64,000 bases of DNA, taken from contig JAFAPC010000094.1 in the NCBI GenBank assembly GCA_019247305.1, positions 1-64,000 of the forward strand, in the 5' to 3' direction. Each line of letters opens with the position of its first letter. The first letter of the stretch is position 1. This document shows positions 16,524-26,321 of the stretch, in pieces. Made by a program: the position numbers and the translations under genes. The notes beneath the pieces were generated by a model, which was given only the letters and a program-made list of their open reading frames with translations, was not told the DNA's origin and did no database searches. Origin of the DNA: Pseudonocardiales bacterium. Lineage in GTDB: Bacteria; Actinomycetota; Actinomycetes; Mycobacteriales; Pseudonocardiaceae.

Positions 16524-16773
16524 CTGGTCCTTCTTTCCACGTAGCCGACAAGGTGGAGCGCCCTCTCGGGAGCGTAGCGGCGCGTGATCGTGCTCGACGA
16601 CGGAGTCGCCGCGATCCGTGACGCGCTGACCCAACAGGACAGGATATGTACACCTCGCTCAGCTCAGGCACGTCGCGGGTGGTAACGCCCACGCCGACAT
16701 CGTAGCTCATCATGATCTTTACGTTCCGCCCGTTGTAGACGGTGATGATGATCACTCTAACCTTCGGTGTCAC
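16483..16773 (-). CDS. Small hypothetical ORF upstream of the radical SAM gene
   Basis: About 96 codons from GTG 16773, beginning TPKVRVIIITVYNGRNVKI and overlapping the radical SAM start by 41 bases. The first half (KVRVIIITVYNGRNVKIMMSYDVGVG) looks protein-like; the second half is Arg-rich and may be noise. The IS4-type element inserted about 20 bases upstream of its start and may have separated it from its promoter. No family recognised. Confidence 0.3.
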   Translation of the reverse strand: MTPKVRVIIITVYNGRNVKIMMSYDVGVGVTTRDVPELSEVYISCPVGSARHGSRRLRRRARSRAATLPRGRSTLSATWKEGPGEHFRFTAQPRAA

Positions 16774-16792
16774 ACTCTGCTCCCGGGTCCGG

Positions 16793-18389
16793 CCCAATGC
16801 CACGTAGCCTAAGGTGATCATGCTGCTCGGGGGTCGATGGTGCGGATGTTGATCGTGGGTGGGTCGGGGTGGCGGATGGCGGTCTTGTGGGGCTTTTTGA
16901 CGCGGTAGTTGTTGTGCCGGGCTCGCTTGACCGCGCGTGGGCAGGTCCTGTGCCGCCGAGCCGGGTTGATCTTGGCCGTGATGTCGGCCAGGACGTGGGG
17001 GCAAAGCGAGGTCCCAGTCCTTAGGGGGAAAAGCCCGCCGTACCCCTACCGGGCGGTGCGGCGGGCGATGCGCAGGACCCGGGTGAAAGAGACCCGGTCG
17101 GGATCGAGGTCGGCGGCCTCGGCGGCTCGGGTGGTCAGGTCGCTGATCGCGTGGTGGACCAGCAGAGCGGCTCAGATCTCTTGATAGACCAGCTCGGGCA
17201 GCTTCGAGCGCAGCACCCGCCCGGGTCCCCGCAGGTGAGTCTTGAGCTGGTCATTGCCAGTCTCTTCCTCCCACCGCTGGTGATAGGCCGCGGCGAGCTC
17301 ATCGGCGCGGGCTTCGGCCGGGTCGACGATGGTGGTCAACAACGCGATCAGCTCGCCGGTGCCGTTGCCCTCGCGGTCGGGCACGTCGTATTCCACGACC
17401 CGCACCAGATGCGCCTGGTCCGGATCCAGACCCTCGCCCTCGCCGTTGCCCTCGGCGATTCGGCGGGCAGCCTCCAGCATCGCCGCGCGGCGGCGGGCAC
17501 CCCGGATCGCGGGGTTGATCAGCACCGACAGGTAGGTGCCATCATCACCTACCATCACCATCGGCACATCGAGCTGGGTAGGAGCCCGCCACACCAGCGC
17601 CGCCCCCGTGCTCGCGGCCAGGCCCCACGCGTCAAAGGAATAGAAGTTGCGGTCGGCGGTGAGCAGCTCATCACGACCCAGCCGTGGATAAAGCCGGTTG
17701 GCCAGGGTCTTCTCCCCGACCGACGAGGCCCCGACCTCAGCGGCCACGAACGCATGCGTGCCGCACTCAGCTAGGGCCACCACCCGCGCCTTAGGAAACG
17801 CCGAGCGGACATCCCCGGACCCGGCGTAGCCAAACTCCGCGGCATTGCCCTCGGTGTCGGGCACATCGACATCGAACCCGTCGATCGCCAACAACCGCCA
17901 TCTCCGCAGCCACGCCCCCCGCGTCAACGTGGTCGCCACCGGACCAGCGACCTGCTCGAACACCTCCGCCAACACCTTCGGGCCCAACCGCTTACCAGCC
18001 TGAGTAATCCCCGACGACGTCGGCACCGACCACCCAGCGTCCCAGCACCCCCACGCCGACAACGACCCCGTGACCTTGGTCGCGACCTCGGTGTAGTCAT
18101 CCTCGGCGAACAGACACAACCCCATCGTCAGATACGCCGTCACATGCGCCGGCAACTTACCGTCCGAACGCTTAGCGCCAGCCCCACAGGCCGCCACCGC
18201 GACATCCACCGCATCGCGGGGCACCGCTGTGACCAACACCCCCAACGACACCTGATCCAGCCGCACCACCACACCTTCACCCATGATCGGTGACCGTGTC
18301 AGCCACCCCCACGAACATCACGATGCCACGCCGAGCAACAGAAAAACAGCAAGCCAAAACATGATCAAACTAGGCTACGTGGCATTGGG
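16793..18389. mobile_element. IS4-family insertion sequence (decayed)
   Basis: About 1.6 kb bounded by imperfect inverted repeats: CCCAATGCCACGTAGCCT at the left (16793-16810) and its reverse complement at the right (18372-18389); the similarity continues for about 10 further bases. GTCCGG lies directly outside both ends (16787-16792 and 18390-18395) and may be a target duplication. One transposase gene fills the element on the minus strand. Confidence 0.75.
16818..18284 (-). pseudogene. IS4-family transposase with premature stops
   Basis: Open from 18284 to a TGA at 17172-17174: DDE-type transposase with AIDGFDVDVPDTEGN, ARVVALAECGTHAFVAAEVG, LLTADRNFYSFDAW and the YHQRWEEETGNDQLKTHL motif holding the catalytic Glu. 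After YQEI the expected Trp codon is TGA. The reading continues AALLVHHAISDLTTRAAEAAD, meets a TAG near 17050, and ends with a recognisable tail (ARHNNYRVKKP) at 16818. The DDE core is complete but the C-terminal part is lost, so transposition in cis is doubtful. Confidence 0.8.
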
Positions 18390-18561
18390 GTCCGGCCGGC
18401 CGTATCACGCTTGCTCGGACGGCCCGATTCGATGACGGCGTGCGCCTGAATTTCTCGGGTGGTGCAGCGCCGGCCGAACGGGGTGAGGGTGCCTGGCTGG
18501 GCGAACCTGCTGATAGGCTGCGCTATGCAGAAGATACATAACCCTTCTTTGGAGTACGGCA

Positions 18562-19824
18562 GTGGCTCTGGACGACGCGAGTGAACGGCGGCGGGAGATC
18601 GGTCGGCGGGTTGCTCGGTGGCGGGTCCGCCGTGGCCTGACGCGGCGGCGGTTCGCTGAGTTGTGCGAGCGGTCGTTAAGCTGGGTAGACAAGGTGGAGA
18701 GCGGTGAGCGGGGCCTGCTCCGGCTGCCGATGCTCGAACGGGTGGCTGAGGTTCTCCACGTCTCGGTCGAGGACCTGGCTGACACCGCCGAGGTCCGCCA
18801 AGCCGGGCACTGTTTAGATGTCTTTGAGATTTCCGCTATTCGGTCTGCCGTGCAGTCTTATCAGGCCATCAGTCGGGTGTTCGTGCCCTCGTCCACTGAG
18901 CTCACGGAGCCTCCGGATCTTGACCGGCTCGCTCAGCAGGTCACCTACACTTTTACCGTTTTTCAGAATGCCCATTGGCCCTTGCTCGGCCAGACGTTGC
19001 CGCGTCTGCTCACCACCGCTCAGACGGCCGTCGCCGCTTACCCCGGCACGGATGATCAGGCGCGACGTGCTCGCTCGCTGCTGTCGCAGGCATACCAGGT
19101 GACCGCCTCCACGCTCATCAAAATCGAAGAATTTGATCTTGCATGGTTGGCTGCTGAGCGGGGTTTTGTGCTTGCTGAGGAGACCGGCGACAGTTTGCTG
19201 ATCAGTTCTGCAGCACGCCGGGTCGCGGCGGTGCTCATGGAGATGAAGCATTACGATGAGGCACTCGAACTCATGCGGGCCAACATTGACCGTCTGGAGC
19301 CAGAACGCGGCGACGGCTCACCGGCGTACCTGTCGGTTTACGGGATGCTGTTCCTCAGAGGAGCGGAGATCGCTTCTCATGCCCGCAAGCCTTCGGTAGC
19401 TCGTGATTTGCTGGATGAAGGCGACAGTGTCGCTCGCCAGCTTGGTTACGATGGGAACGAACACTTTACCGCTTTCGGCCTGACCAATGTTCGCTTGCAT
19501 GAGGTCGGGATTCTGCTCAACCTTGGTGACGGTGCCCGCGCCCTCAACGCCGCCCGTCGAGTCATACCCGATGATCTCAGTCGCTTACCCAAGGAACGGC
19601 GGGCCAGTTACTATCTCGCCGTAGCACGAGGTCACAGCCTCACCGGTCAGTCTGATGACGCCGTCGACGCATTGCTCACGGCCGAGAGCCTGTTTCCGGA
19701 CGAGATACGCTGCCGCCCTTACGCCATCAACATCGTCAATGGTCTCCGGCGTAGTGCTTCGGGTACCCGCTCGCAAGAGTTGGAACAGCTCGCCGCCCGA
19801 GCTGGCCTCACGGATGAGGACTGA
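18562..19824 (+). CDS. XRE-family HTH regulator with TPR-like C-terminal domain (copy 2)
   Basis: 420 residues, GTG start with GGAG 7 bases upstream. Same architecture as the copy at 9602: HTH in the first 65 residues (GLTRRRFAELCERSLSWVD) and TPR-like helices after it. Differences cluster in the middle and near the C-terminus (ASHARKPSVARDLLDEGDS). It converges with a NUDIX gene. The parallel with copy 1 (regulator followed by a convergent WD40 gene) points to duplication of a block. Confidence 0.85.
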   Translation: MALDDASERRREIGRRVARWRVRRGLTRRRFAELCERSLSWVDKVESGERGLLRLPMLERVAEVLHVSVEDLADTAEVRQAGHCLDVFEISAIRSAVQSYQAISRVFVPSSTELTEPPDLDRLAQQVTYTFTVFQNAHWPLLGQTLPRLLTTAQTAVAAYPGTDDQARRARSLLSQAYQVTASTLIKIEEFDLAWLAAERGFVLAEETGDSLLISSAARRVAAVLMEMKHYDEALELMRANIDRLEPERGDGSPAYLSVYGMLFLRGAEIASHARKPSVARDLLDEGDSVARQLGYDGNEHFTAFGLTNVRLHEVGILLNLGDGARALNAARRVIPDDLSRLPKERRASYYLAVARGHSLTGQSDDAVDALLTAESLFPDEIRCRPYAINIVNGLRRSASGTRSQELEQLAARAGLTDED

Positions 19825-19877
19825 GCCGACAGCGCTTAACATGACGATCCTGCCCACTCTGCGCGGTGCGAGCCTGA

Positions 19878-20411
19878 TCAGCTTAACCCAGCCGCCGCCA
19901 GCACCTGCAGGATCGCCACGTTGTCGCGCTCGGCTGCGGTGGCGACTGCCCCGATCAGCGGGAACAGCGCTTTAGCCAGCAGCAGCGTGTCCGAAAACAT
20001 CGGCAAGGCGTCAAGCTTATCCACCTGGTACCAGCTGAACGGGTGGACCGGCTCGCTGACGGGTATCGGTGAGTTCGCGATCGCCATGTATTGGTGGTCG
20101 ATGTGAACATGTGGTTCGCCCAGATGGTTGTCAGCGGGCACCACCATCTCAGTGATCCACCACGGCGGTGGCACCGGCGGGTGCGGAGACCCCGCCGGCA
20201 GTGTCGCGGACGGACCCGCCAGCAACCGCACCCGCAGCCCAGATTCCTCCGTGGCCTCGCGCACGGCGGCCTCGGCTGGCGTCTCGTCGGGCTCGACGTG
20301 CCCACCCACGACCATATGCCGCCGCAACCGCGGATGCTCGATCAAACCCAATCGCCACCCCTCAGCGAACTCACAAAAGACAAAAGTCGAGGCTGTAGCG
20401 TGTTTGATCAT
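19878..20411 (-). CDS. NUDIX hydrolase
   Basis: 177 residues with a full NUDIX box GGHVEPDETPAEAAVREATE followed by ESGL (GX5EX7REUXEEXGU). The insert HPPVPPPWWITEMV and the HIDHQYMAIA segment are like NUDIX proteins that often sit beside XRE-TPR regulators in actinomycetes. Substrate unknown. Converges with XRE copy 2, 53 bases apart. Confidence 0.85.
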   Translation of the reverse strand: MIKHATASTFVFCEFAEGWRLGLIEHPRLRRHMVVGGHVEPDETPAEAAVREATEESGLRVRLLAGPSATLPAGSPHPPVPPPWWITEMVVPADNHLGEPHVHIDHQYMAIANSPIPVSEPVHPFSWYQVDKLDALPMFSDTLLLAKALFPLIGAVATAAERDNVAILQVLAAAGLS

Positions 20412-20657
20412 AATTACGCTCCGTGGTCGTCGCGGTACTGTCCGTCAGGGAGCCTGCCAGACCACTGAACACCGCCCTGAGCCGCCCGTTCACACCACGC
20501 CGCGTCTTCGCTCTTTTCGCCGCTGGGCGGCCCGATCGACCAGGGGAGACTCCAGCTGTCGCAGATCAGGTGCGGCGTGCTGGTCCAGTCACCCTGACAG
20601 CGGCCCAGGGCGTGGTCGCACGGTTCCGCGGAACCGCGCCCACGCACGAGGGCACCA

Positions 20658-20880
20658 TCACGGGCATGGCGGACGATAGGGCAGATCCGACGACACGTAC
20701 TGCGCCCACGTCGCCGAGGCGAGGGTGTTCGCGGTAGTAGCGCAGATCCGCTGGATCGCCTGGTCGACGTCCATCCCCCATAGCCGTACGGTCCGGTCGT
20801 CGCTGCCGGTGGCCAGGATATGTCCATTGGGGCTGAACGCCACTGAAGATCCCGGATCATGAGCCCCTAGCGGCAGGCAG
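20658..20880 (-). pseudogene. Remnant of a WD40 protein (C-terminal repeat and tail)
   Basis: Reads SVAFSPNGHILATGSDDRT, then VRLWGMDVDQAIQRICATT and a tail ending DLPYRPPCP. The TIR-WD40 protein ends with almost the same tail (VEQAIQRICATTANTL...DLPYHPPCP). Everything upstream of this last repeat is missing. It is what remains of a second TIR-WD40 gene belonging to the XRE copy 2 block. Confidence 0.75.
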
Positions 20881-20987
20881 ACCTGCCCTGCGCACCCCAG
20901 CCCCGGATGATCAGGGTCGTGAGAAGCGGGGTGGCAGCGTCGGCCGAACGAGGTAAGGATGTCGGGCCGGGCGGCTAGGGTGTGCGC

Positions 20988-21323
20988 ATGGTCTCTCCCA
21001 CCGCACTCCCGAACCCCGCGCCGGTGCCCCCACCGCCGGAACCGCAGGCCATCCGCGCGTGCCTGACGCCTGATGTCGCCACCGAGTTCGACCGCGAGTG
21101 GGAGATCGTGCTGGAGCGCGCGAAGCAGGCCAAAGACCTCGCCCCGGTCCATGACCTGCTGCACAAGTGGCGGCACTTCGCGTACTCGGAGCTTAGAGAA
21201 CCCGGCACCTACTTCCGTATGCTGGCCACCGCTGCGCACACGCTAGCGACCGGCAAAGCCCCGGCCGGCAGTGTCTCGGCTAAGGACATCCAGGCGCTGA
21301 TCGACCGGCGGCTGGGCCGGTAA
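20988..21323 (+). CDS. DUF6247-type antitoxin-like protein
   Basis: 111 residues from ATG 20988 (GTG 20982 possible). PQAIRACLTPDVATEFDREW and the central HDLLHKWRHFAYSELREPG fit DUF6247 proteins, common in Pseudonocardiaceae. It ends one base before the GTG of a RelE-like toxin, so it is probably the antitoxin of the pair. Confidence 0.7.
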   Translation: MVSPTALPNPAPVPPPPEPQAIRACLTPDVATEFDREWEIVLERAKQAKDLAPVHDLLHKWRHFAYSELREPGTYFRMLATAAHTLATGKAPAGSVSAKDIQALIDRRLGR

Positions 21324-21578
21324 GTGTACCGCGTTATCACCTACCCCGAGGCTGCTGAGCAGATCGCTGCGCTTCCCACCGAGGCGCTGGATGGCTACGC
21401 CGAAGTCCTCGATGCGCTGGGGCGACAGCCGTGGAGCGGTCGGCCGCAGCACGAGGACAACCCGGAGGGCGCTGTGCGGCGGTGGGTATTGGGGCCGGGT
21501 GGCGCCGGGCAGGTGGTATATCTGGTGCTCGAGGGTCAGCGCGAGGTTCACGTGATTCTCGTGCAGTGGTGGGGCTGA
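21324..21578 (+). CDS. RelE/ParE-family toxin
   Basis: 84 residues, GTG directly after the antitoxin stop. YRVITYPEAAEQIAALPTEA and VYLVLEGQREVHVILVQWWG match the beta-strand core of RelE/ParE toxins, which cleave mRNA at ribosomes or poison gyrase. Full length for the family. Confidence 0.75.
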   Translation: MYRVITYPEAAEQIAALPTEALDGYAEVLDALGRQPWSGRPQHEDNPEGAVRRWVLGPGGAGQVVYLVLEGQREVHVILVQWWG

Positions 21579-21727
21579 CCGGGCGCACCTGGATGATCAA
21601 GGCCGTGGGGAGCAGGCTGCCGATGGTCAGCGACGGTGCTGAGAGCTGCGGCTGATCACAATGGGGCCAGGCTGCGGCCCGTACACTCAGATGAACGGCA
21701 GGGCGGGATCACGGCGAAGGAGCGGAA

Positions 21728-23023
21728 TTGGCCAGGCGGGCGGGCTCCAGCGGCACCGATGCGGACGTGATCGTGGTGGGAGCCGGGCCGGCGGGCTCGA
21801 CGGCTGCGGCGTACCTGGCCCGGGCCGGGCTGGACGTCCTACTGCTGGAGAAGTCCACCTTCCCCCGGGAGAAGGTGTGCGGGGACGGGCTGACCCCGCG
21901 GGGCATCAAGCAGCTGATCGACCTGGGCATCGATACCAGCACCGAGGCCGGCTGGGTGCACAACCGAGGCCTGCGGATGGTCGGCGGGGGGGTGGCGGTC
22001 GAGCTGCCCTGGCCCGAGCTGGCCAGCTTCCCGTCCTACGGCGCAGTCCGCCCACGGCGGGACTTCGACGAGATGCTGGCGCGCCACGCCGAGCGGGCCG
22101 GGGCCCGGCTGCACGAGCTCAGCACGGTCACCGAGGCGATCACCGATGAGCGCACCGGGCGGGTCGTCGGCGTGCGGGGGCGCCAAGGGCCGGACAAGGC
22201 GCCGATGGCCTACCGCGCCCCGCTCACGCTGGCCTGCGACGGGGTCAGCGCCCGGCTCGCGCTCAGCCTGGGGATAGACAAGCGGGCGGACCGGCCGATG
22301 GGCGTCGCGGTGCGCCGCTACTACACCAGCCCGCGCACCCATGACGACTTCTTGGAAAGCCACCTCGAGCTCTGGGACCACACCGCCGGGCCGCAGCCCA
22401 GGCTGTTGCCCGGCTACGGCTGGATCTTCGGGATGGGCGACGGGACGTCCAACGTCGGCCTGGGAACCGTGTCGGCGTCCTGGGCGTACGGCAAGACCGA
22501 CTACCGGGCGCTGCTGCGGTCCTGGTTGGAGAGCACCCCGCAGGAGTGGGGGTTTCACGAGGGCAACGCGATCGGCAAGATCGCCGGAGCGGCCCTGCCG
22601 ATGGGCTTCAACCGCACCCCGCACTACCGGGACGGCCTGCTGCTGGTGGGAGACGCCGGTGGGATGGTCAATCCGTTCAACGGCGAGGGCATCGCCTACG
22701 CCATGCAGTCCGCCCAGCTTGCCGCGGAGTGCACGATCCAGGCGCTGGCCCGGGCCGAGGACTCGGGCCGGGAGCGCGCGCTGCGGCGCTACCCGGCCGC
22801 GCTCCGCGAGGAGCTGGGGGGGTATTTTCGGTTGGGCACCGCGTTCAGCTGGTTGATTAGCCAGCCCGGTGTGATGCGAGCCCTCACGCGGCACGGCCCG
22901 CCGCGCCCGACCCTGCGACGTTTCGTCCTCAAGCTTTTGGCCAACCTCTATGACAGCCGCGATGGCGACACGATGGATCGGGTGATCACGGCGCTGAACC
23001 GGCTGACACCCAGCGGGGGATGA
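21728..23023 (+). CDS. menJ: MenJ-type geranylgeranyl reductase family flavoprotein (menaquinone reductase)
   Basis: 431 residues; TTG start with AAGGAG 7 bases upstream. The FAD-binding VIVVGAGPAGSTAAAYLARA, the KVCGDGLTPRGIKQL motif and the second FAD motif LLLVGDAGGMVNPFNGEGI are those of the geranylgeranyl reductase family. Its mycobacterial homologue MenJ saturates one isoprene unit of menaquinone. Location just upstream of nuoA, encoding the menaquinone-reducing complex I, supports the same role. A hairpin with a T-run follows it. Confidence 0.85.
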   Translation: MARRAGSSGTDADVIVVGAGPAGSTAAAYLARAGLDVLLLEKSTFPREKVCGDGLTPRGIKQLIDLGIDTSTEAGWVHNRGLRMVGGGVAVELPWPELASFPSYGAVRPRRDFDEMLARHAERAGARLHELSTVTEAITDERTGRVVGVRGRQGPDKAPMAYRAPLTLACDGVSARLALSLGIDKRADRPMGVAVRRYYTSPRTHDDFLESHLELWDHTAGPQPRLLPGYGWIFGMGDGTSNVGLGTVSASWAYGKTDYRALLRSWLESTPQEWGFHEGNAIGKIAGAALPMGFNRTPHYRDGLLLVGDAGGMVNPFNGEGIAYAMQSAQLAAECTIQALARAEDSGRERALRRYPAALREELGGYFRLGTAFSWLISQPGVMRALTRHGPPRPTLRRFVLKLLANLYDSRDGDTMDRVITALNRLTPSGG

Positions 23024-23047
23024 GACCCAGACCAACCGGTCACGATA

Positions 23048-23088
23048 ACCCCTGAGTCAGGATAATGCCTGATCGGGGTCGGATTTTT
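23048..23088 (+). terminator. Probable intrinsic terminator after menJ
   Basis: ACCCC (23048-23052) pairs with GGGGT (23075-23079) and TCAGG (23057-23061) with CCTGA (23068-23072) around loop ATAATG; a T5 run follows at 23084-23088. It separates menJ from the nuo operon. Confidence 0.6.
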
Positions 23089-23099
23089 AGGTTAGCCTC
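23087..23099. promoter_or_regulatory. IdeR/DtxR-like half-site upstream of nuoA
   Basis: TTAGGTTAGCCTC matches the first half of the iron-regulator consensus TTAGGTTAGGCTAACCTAA; the second half is poor. It lies about 75 bases before the nuoA start. Control of an iron-sulfur-rich complex by iron is plausible, but one half-site is weak evidence. Confidence 0.3.
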
Positions 23100-23171
23100 G
23101 AAGCACCGCGTGATCAGCCTGCACGTAGGCTGGACGCGGTACGTTCACGAGGCGGGAAGGAAGGAACGCGA

Positions 23172-23537
23172 GTGCTGCAGTCCTACGTTCCTTTGGTGCT
23201 GATGCTGCTGCTGGCGGCAGGCTTTGCTGTCTTCTCCGTTGTCGCTGCCCCCTACCTGGGGCCGCGCCGGTACAACAGGGCCAAGCTGGATGGCTACGAG
23301 TGCGGGATCGAGCCATCCCCCCAGCCGGTGGCGGGGGCCGGGCGGATGCCGGTCGCCTACTACCTCACCGCGATGCTGTTCATCCTGTTCGACATCGAGA
23401 TGGTGTTCTTGTACCCGTTCGCGGTAGCGGCCGACGCGCTGGGCGTCTTCGGCCTGGTGGAGATCGCCCTGTTCATCGTGACCCTCGGCTTCGCCTACGC
23501 CTACGTGTGGCGACGCGGCGGGCTGGACTGGAACTGA
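23172..23537 (+). CDS. nuoA: NADH-quinone oxidoreductase subunit A
   Basis: 121 residues, GTG start with GGAAGGAAGG upstream. Three membrane helices, with the conserved loop [12 protein letters not shown] and the helix [15 protein letters not shown]. NuoA contributes to the quinone-reaction region of the complex I membrane arm. First gene of the nuo operon; two bases separate it from nuoB. Confidence 0.95.
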   Translation: MLQSYVPLVLMLLLAAGFAVFSVVAAPYLGPRRYNRAKLDGYECGIEPSPQPVAGAGRMPVAYYLTAMLFILFDIEMVFLYPFAVAADALGVFGLVEIALFIVTLGFAYAYVWRRGGLDWN

Positions 23538-23539
23538 TC

Positions 23540-24109
23540 ATGGGTCTGGAAGAAAAGCTGCCCAGCGGGATCCTGTTGACCAACGTGGAGAAGCTGGTGA
23601 ACTGGACCCGCAAGTCGTCGCTGTGGCCGGCTACGTTCGGGTTGGCCTGCTGCGCGATCGAGATGATGACCACCGGGGCACCCCGGTATGACTTGGCCCG
23701 ATTCGGGATGGAGGTGTTCCGGGCCTCCCCGCGTCAGGCGGACTTGATGATCGTGGCCGGTCGGGTGAGCAACAAGATGGCCCCGGTGCTGCGCCAAATC
23801 TATGACCAGATGCCCGAGCCGCGCTGGGTGCTCGCGATGGGTGTGTGTGCCTCCAGCGGAGGAATGTTCAACAACTACGCGATCGTGCAGGGCGTGGACC
23901 ACATCGTTCCGGTGGACATGTACCTGCCCGGTTGCCCGCCCCGTCCGGAGATGCTCATCGACGCGATCCTCAAACTGCACGCCAAGATCATGGATGAGCC
24001 GCTGGGACCTAAGCGAGCCGCGCTGAAAGCCGAACGAGGCGAGCACACTGAGCTGGTGCCCTCGTCAGTGCGCTACGCGCCCAAGGGCTCTGGGGCGCGG
24101 AAGCCGTGA
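23540..24109 (+). CDS. nuoB: NADH-quinone oxidoreductase subunit B
   Basis: 189 residues. Holds the ligands of cluster N2, the last Fe-S centre before quinone: [21 protein letters not shown] and [11 protein letters not shown]. Peripheral arm of complex I. Its TGA overlaps the nuoC GTG (GTGA), so translation is coupled. Confidence 0.95.
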   Translation: MGLEEKLPSGILLTNVEKLVNWTRKSSLWPATFGLACCAIEMMTTGAPRYDLARFGMEVFRASPRQADLMIVAGRVSNKMAPVLRQIYDQMPEPRWVLAMGVCASSGGMFNNYAIVQGVDHIVPVDMYLPGCPPRPEMLIDAILKLHAKIMDEPLGPKRAALKAERGEHTELVPSSVRYAPKGSGARKP

Positions 24110-24870
24110 GCGACGTGGCGACTCAGGACACCAGCAAGGATCTCGCCTCCGGGCAGCCCAGTTCCGCCGAGCTGAACCCAGCTGAGCAGGCCGAGCACGC
24201 CGGTCGCGGCGGGGTGGTGGCCGGCCGTGCCCGGCAGGGCATGTTCGGCGTCCGCGACTCCGGAGACACCTCCGGGTACGGCGGGGTGCGGCTGCCGGCG
24301 TATGCACCGGCCCCGGCGCAGCGGCCTTATGGCGGGTGGTTCGACGAGTTCACCGACGAGCTGCTGGCCGCGATGGTCGAGCGGAGCGTGCCCGCCGCGG
24401 CCATCCAGCAGGTCACCGTGGACCGCGGGGAGATCACCTACTACGTCCGCCGGGAGCATCTGGTGGCGCTGTGCCGCACCCTGCGAGACGACCCGGCGCT
24501 GCGCTTCGAGTTGTGCAGCTCAGTGTCTGGCGTGGACTACGGCCCTGAGGTCGCGCAGCGGCTGCACGCCGTCTATCACCTCACCTCGATGACCTACCGG
24601 CGCCGGATCCGGCTTGAGGTTGCCGTGGACGTCGAGGACGCCCACGTGCCCAGCGTGATCGAGGTCTACCCGACCGCGGACTGGCAGGAGCGGGAGACCT
24701 GGGACATGTTCGGCATTGTCTTCGACGGCCACCCGGCGCTCACCCGCATCCTCATGCCCGATGACTGGGACGGCCACCCGCAGCGCAAGGACTATCCACT
24801 CGGCGGGATCCCGGTGGAATACAAGGGCGCCGAGATCCCGCCGCCGGACCAGCGGAGGGCCTACTCCTGA
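24106..24870 (+). CDS. nuoC: NADH-quinone oxidoreductase subunit C
   Basis: 254 residues. The conserved 30-kDa domain starts about residue 75 ([13 protein letters not shown]) and includes [15 protein letters not shown] and [19 protein letters not shown]. The first 75 residues form a low-complexity extension ([20 protein letters not shown]), as in other actinobacterial NuoC. The stop overlaps the nuoD ATG by one base. Confidence 0.95.
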   Translation: MSDVATQDTSKDLASGQPSSAELNPAEQAEHAGRGGVVAGRARQGMFGVRDSGDTSGYGGVRLPAYAPAPAQRPYGGWFDEFTDELLAAMVERSVPAAAIQQVTVDRGEITYYVRREHLVALCRTLRDDPALRFELCSSVSGVDYGPEVAQRLHAVYHLTSMTYRRRIRLEVAVDVEDAHVPSVIEVYPTADWQERETWDMFGIVFDGHPALTRILMPDDWDGHPQRKDYPLGGIPVEYKGAEIPPPDQRRAYS

Positions 24871-26321
24871 TGGCTCCGCACCAGCACACCGAGCACCAGC
24901 ACACCGAGCACCAGCACACCGAGCAAGCGCACACTGGGCGAGCGCAGAGCCGGACCGAGCCCGCCCACACCGTCGCCAGCGGAACAACCGACACCGTCAG
25001 TGACACCGGCCCGGACCCCTACGCCGCCACGGCCCGGGAGACCACCGAAGGTCGGGTGTACACGGTCACCGGCGGCGACTGGGACAGCCTGCTGGAGGAC
25101 TGGCGCCACGACGAGCGCATCGTCGTCAACATGGGGCCGCAGCATCCCTCCACGCACGGCGTGTTGCGGTTGGTCCTGGAGCTGGAGGGGGAAGTCGTCA
25201 CCCAGGCCCGCTCGGTGATCGGCTACCTGCACACCGGGATTGAGAAGAACTGCGAGTACCGCACCTGGACCCAGGGCGTGACCTTCGTCACGCGCGCGGA
25301 CTACCTCGCGCCGCTGTTCAACGAGGCCGCCTACTGCCTGGCCACCGAGAAGCTGCTGGGGATCACCGCGCCGCGGCGCGCGCAGGTGATCCGGGTGCTG
25401 CTCATGGAGCTCAACCGGGTCGGCTCGCACCTGGTGGCCATCGCCACCGGCGGGATGGAGCTCGGCGCGCTCACCGGGATGACCGCCGGGTTCCGTGAGC
25501 GCGAGGAGGTCCTGCACCTGCTGGAGTTCCTCACCGGCCTGCGGATGAACCACGCGTTCATCCGGCCCGGCGGCGTCGCCCAGGACCTGCCCGAGGGCTA
25601 CGACACCAAGGTTCGGGACTTCCTGAAGGTGATGAATTCCCGGCTGGGCGACTACGACCGGTTACTCACCGGCCAGCCGATCTGGAAGCAGCGGCTGCAG
25701 AACGTGGGCTACCTGCCGCTGGATGGGTGCCTGCAGCTGGGCATCACCGGCCCGATCCTGCGCTGCGCCGGCCTGGAGTGGGACCTGCGCAAGGTCGAGC
25801 CCTACTGCGGCTACGAGGAGTACGAGTTCGAGGTCCCCATCTCCACCGACGCCGACTGCTACGCCCGCTACCTGCTGCGCGTTGAGGAGATCCACCAGTC
25901 ACTCAAGATCGTGACCCAGTGCCTGGACAAGCTGGAGCCCGGCCCGGTGATGGTGGCCGACCCCAAGATCGCGTGGCCGGCCCAGCTGTCCATCGCCTCC
26001 GACGGGATGGGCAACTCCCTCGCGCACGTCCGTAAGATCATGGGACAGTCCATGGAGGCGCTGATCCACCACTTCAAGCTGGTCACCGAGGGGTTCGCGG
26101 TGCCACCGGGCCAGGCCTACTCGGTCGTGGAGTCCCCCCGCGGTGAGCTGGGGTACCACCTGGTCTCCGACGGCGGCACCCGGCCGCTACGGGTGCACGT
26201 GCGGGACCCCAGCTTCGTCAACCTGCAGTCCCTGCCGGCGATGTGCGAAGGCGGGCTGATCGCCGACGTCATCGCCGCGGTGGCCTCGATCGATCCGGTG
26301 ATGGGAGGGGTGGACCGGTGA
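24870..26321 (+). CDS. nuoD: NADH-quinone oxidoreductase subunit D
   Basis: 483 residues, longer than the usual 430-450 because of an N-terminal extension with three copies of a His-rich pentapeptide (HQHTE). The body is typical 49-kDa subunit: [46 protein letters not shown] and the C-terminal [20 protein letters not shown]. It forms the quinone pocket with NuoB. The stop overlaps the nuoE GTG. Confidence 0.95.
   Translation: MAPHQHTEHQHTEHQHTEQAHTGRAQSRTEPAHTVASGTTDTVSDTGPDPYAATARETTEGRVYTVTGGDWDSLLEDWRHDERIVVNMGPQHPSTHGVLRLVLELEGEVVTQARSVIGYLHTGIEKNCEYRTWTQGVTFVTRADYLAPLFNEAAYCLATEKLLGITAPRRAQVIRVLLMELNRVGSHLVAIATGGMELGALTGMTAGFREREEVLHLLEFLTGLRMNHAFIRPGGVAQDLPEGYDTKVRDFLKVMNSRLGDYDRLLTGQPIWKQRLQNVGYLPLDGCLQLGITGPILRCAGLEWDLRKVEPYCGYEEYEFEVPISTDADCYARYLLRVEEIHQSLKIVTQCLDKLEPGPVMVADPKIAWPAQLSIASDGMGNSLAHVRKIMGQSMEALIHHFKLVTEGFAVPPGQAYSVVESPRGELGYHLVSDGGTRPLRVHVRDPSFVNLQSLPAMCEGGLIADVIAAVASIDPVMGGVDR
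24881..24925. repeat. Three exact 15-bp repeats at the nuoD 5' end
   Basis: CCAGCACACCGAGCA occurs three times in tandem (24881-24895, 24896-24910, 24911-24925), encoding a repeated Gln-His-Thr-Glu-His stretch. The unit is a multiple of three, so copy-number change would not shift the frame. Confidence 0.9.

Noticed and set aside
18440-18530. Similarity between upstream regions of XRE copy 2 and the DUF6247 gene (CGGCCGAACG...)
   Set aside because: About 30 bases of loose similarity; too little to call a shared operator.
20412-20657. Possible transposase remnant between the second NUDIX gene and the WD40 remnant
   Set aside because: A minus frame (CDHALGRCQGDW) looks odd, but no catalytic motif or inverted ends were seen.
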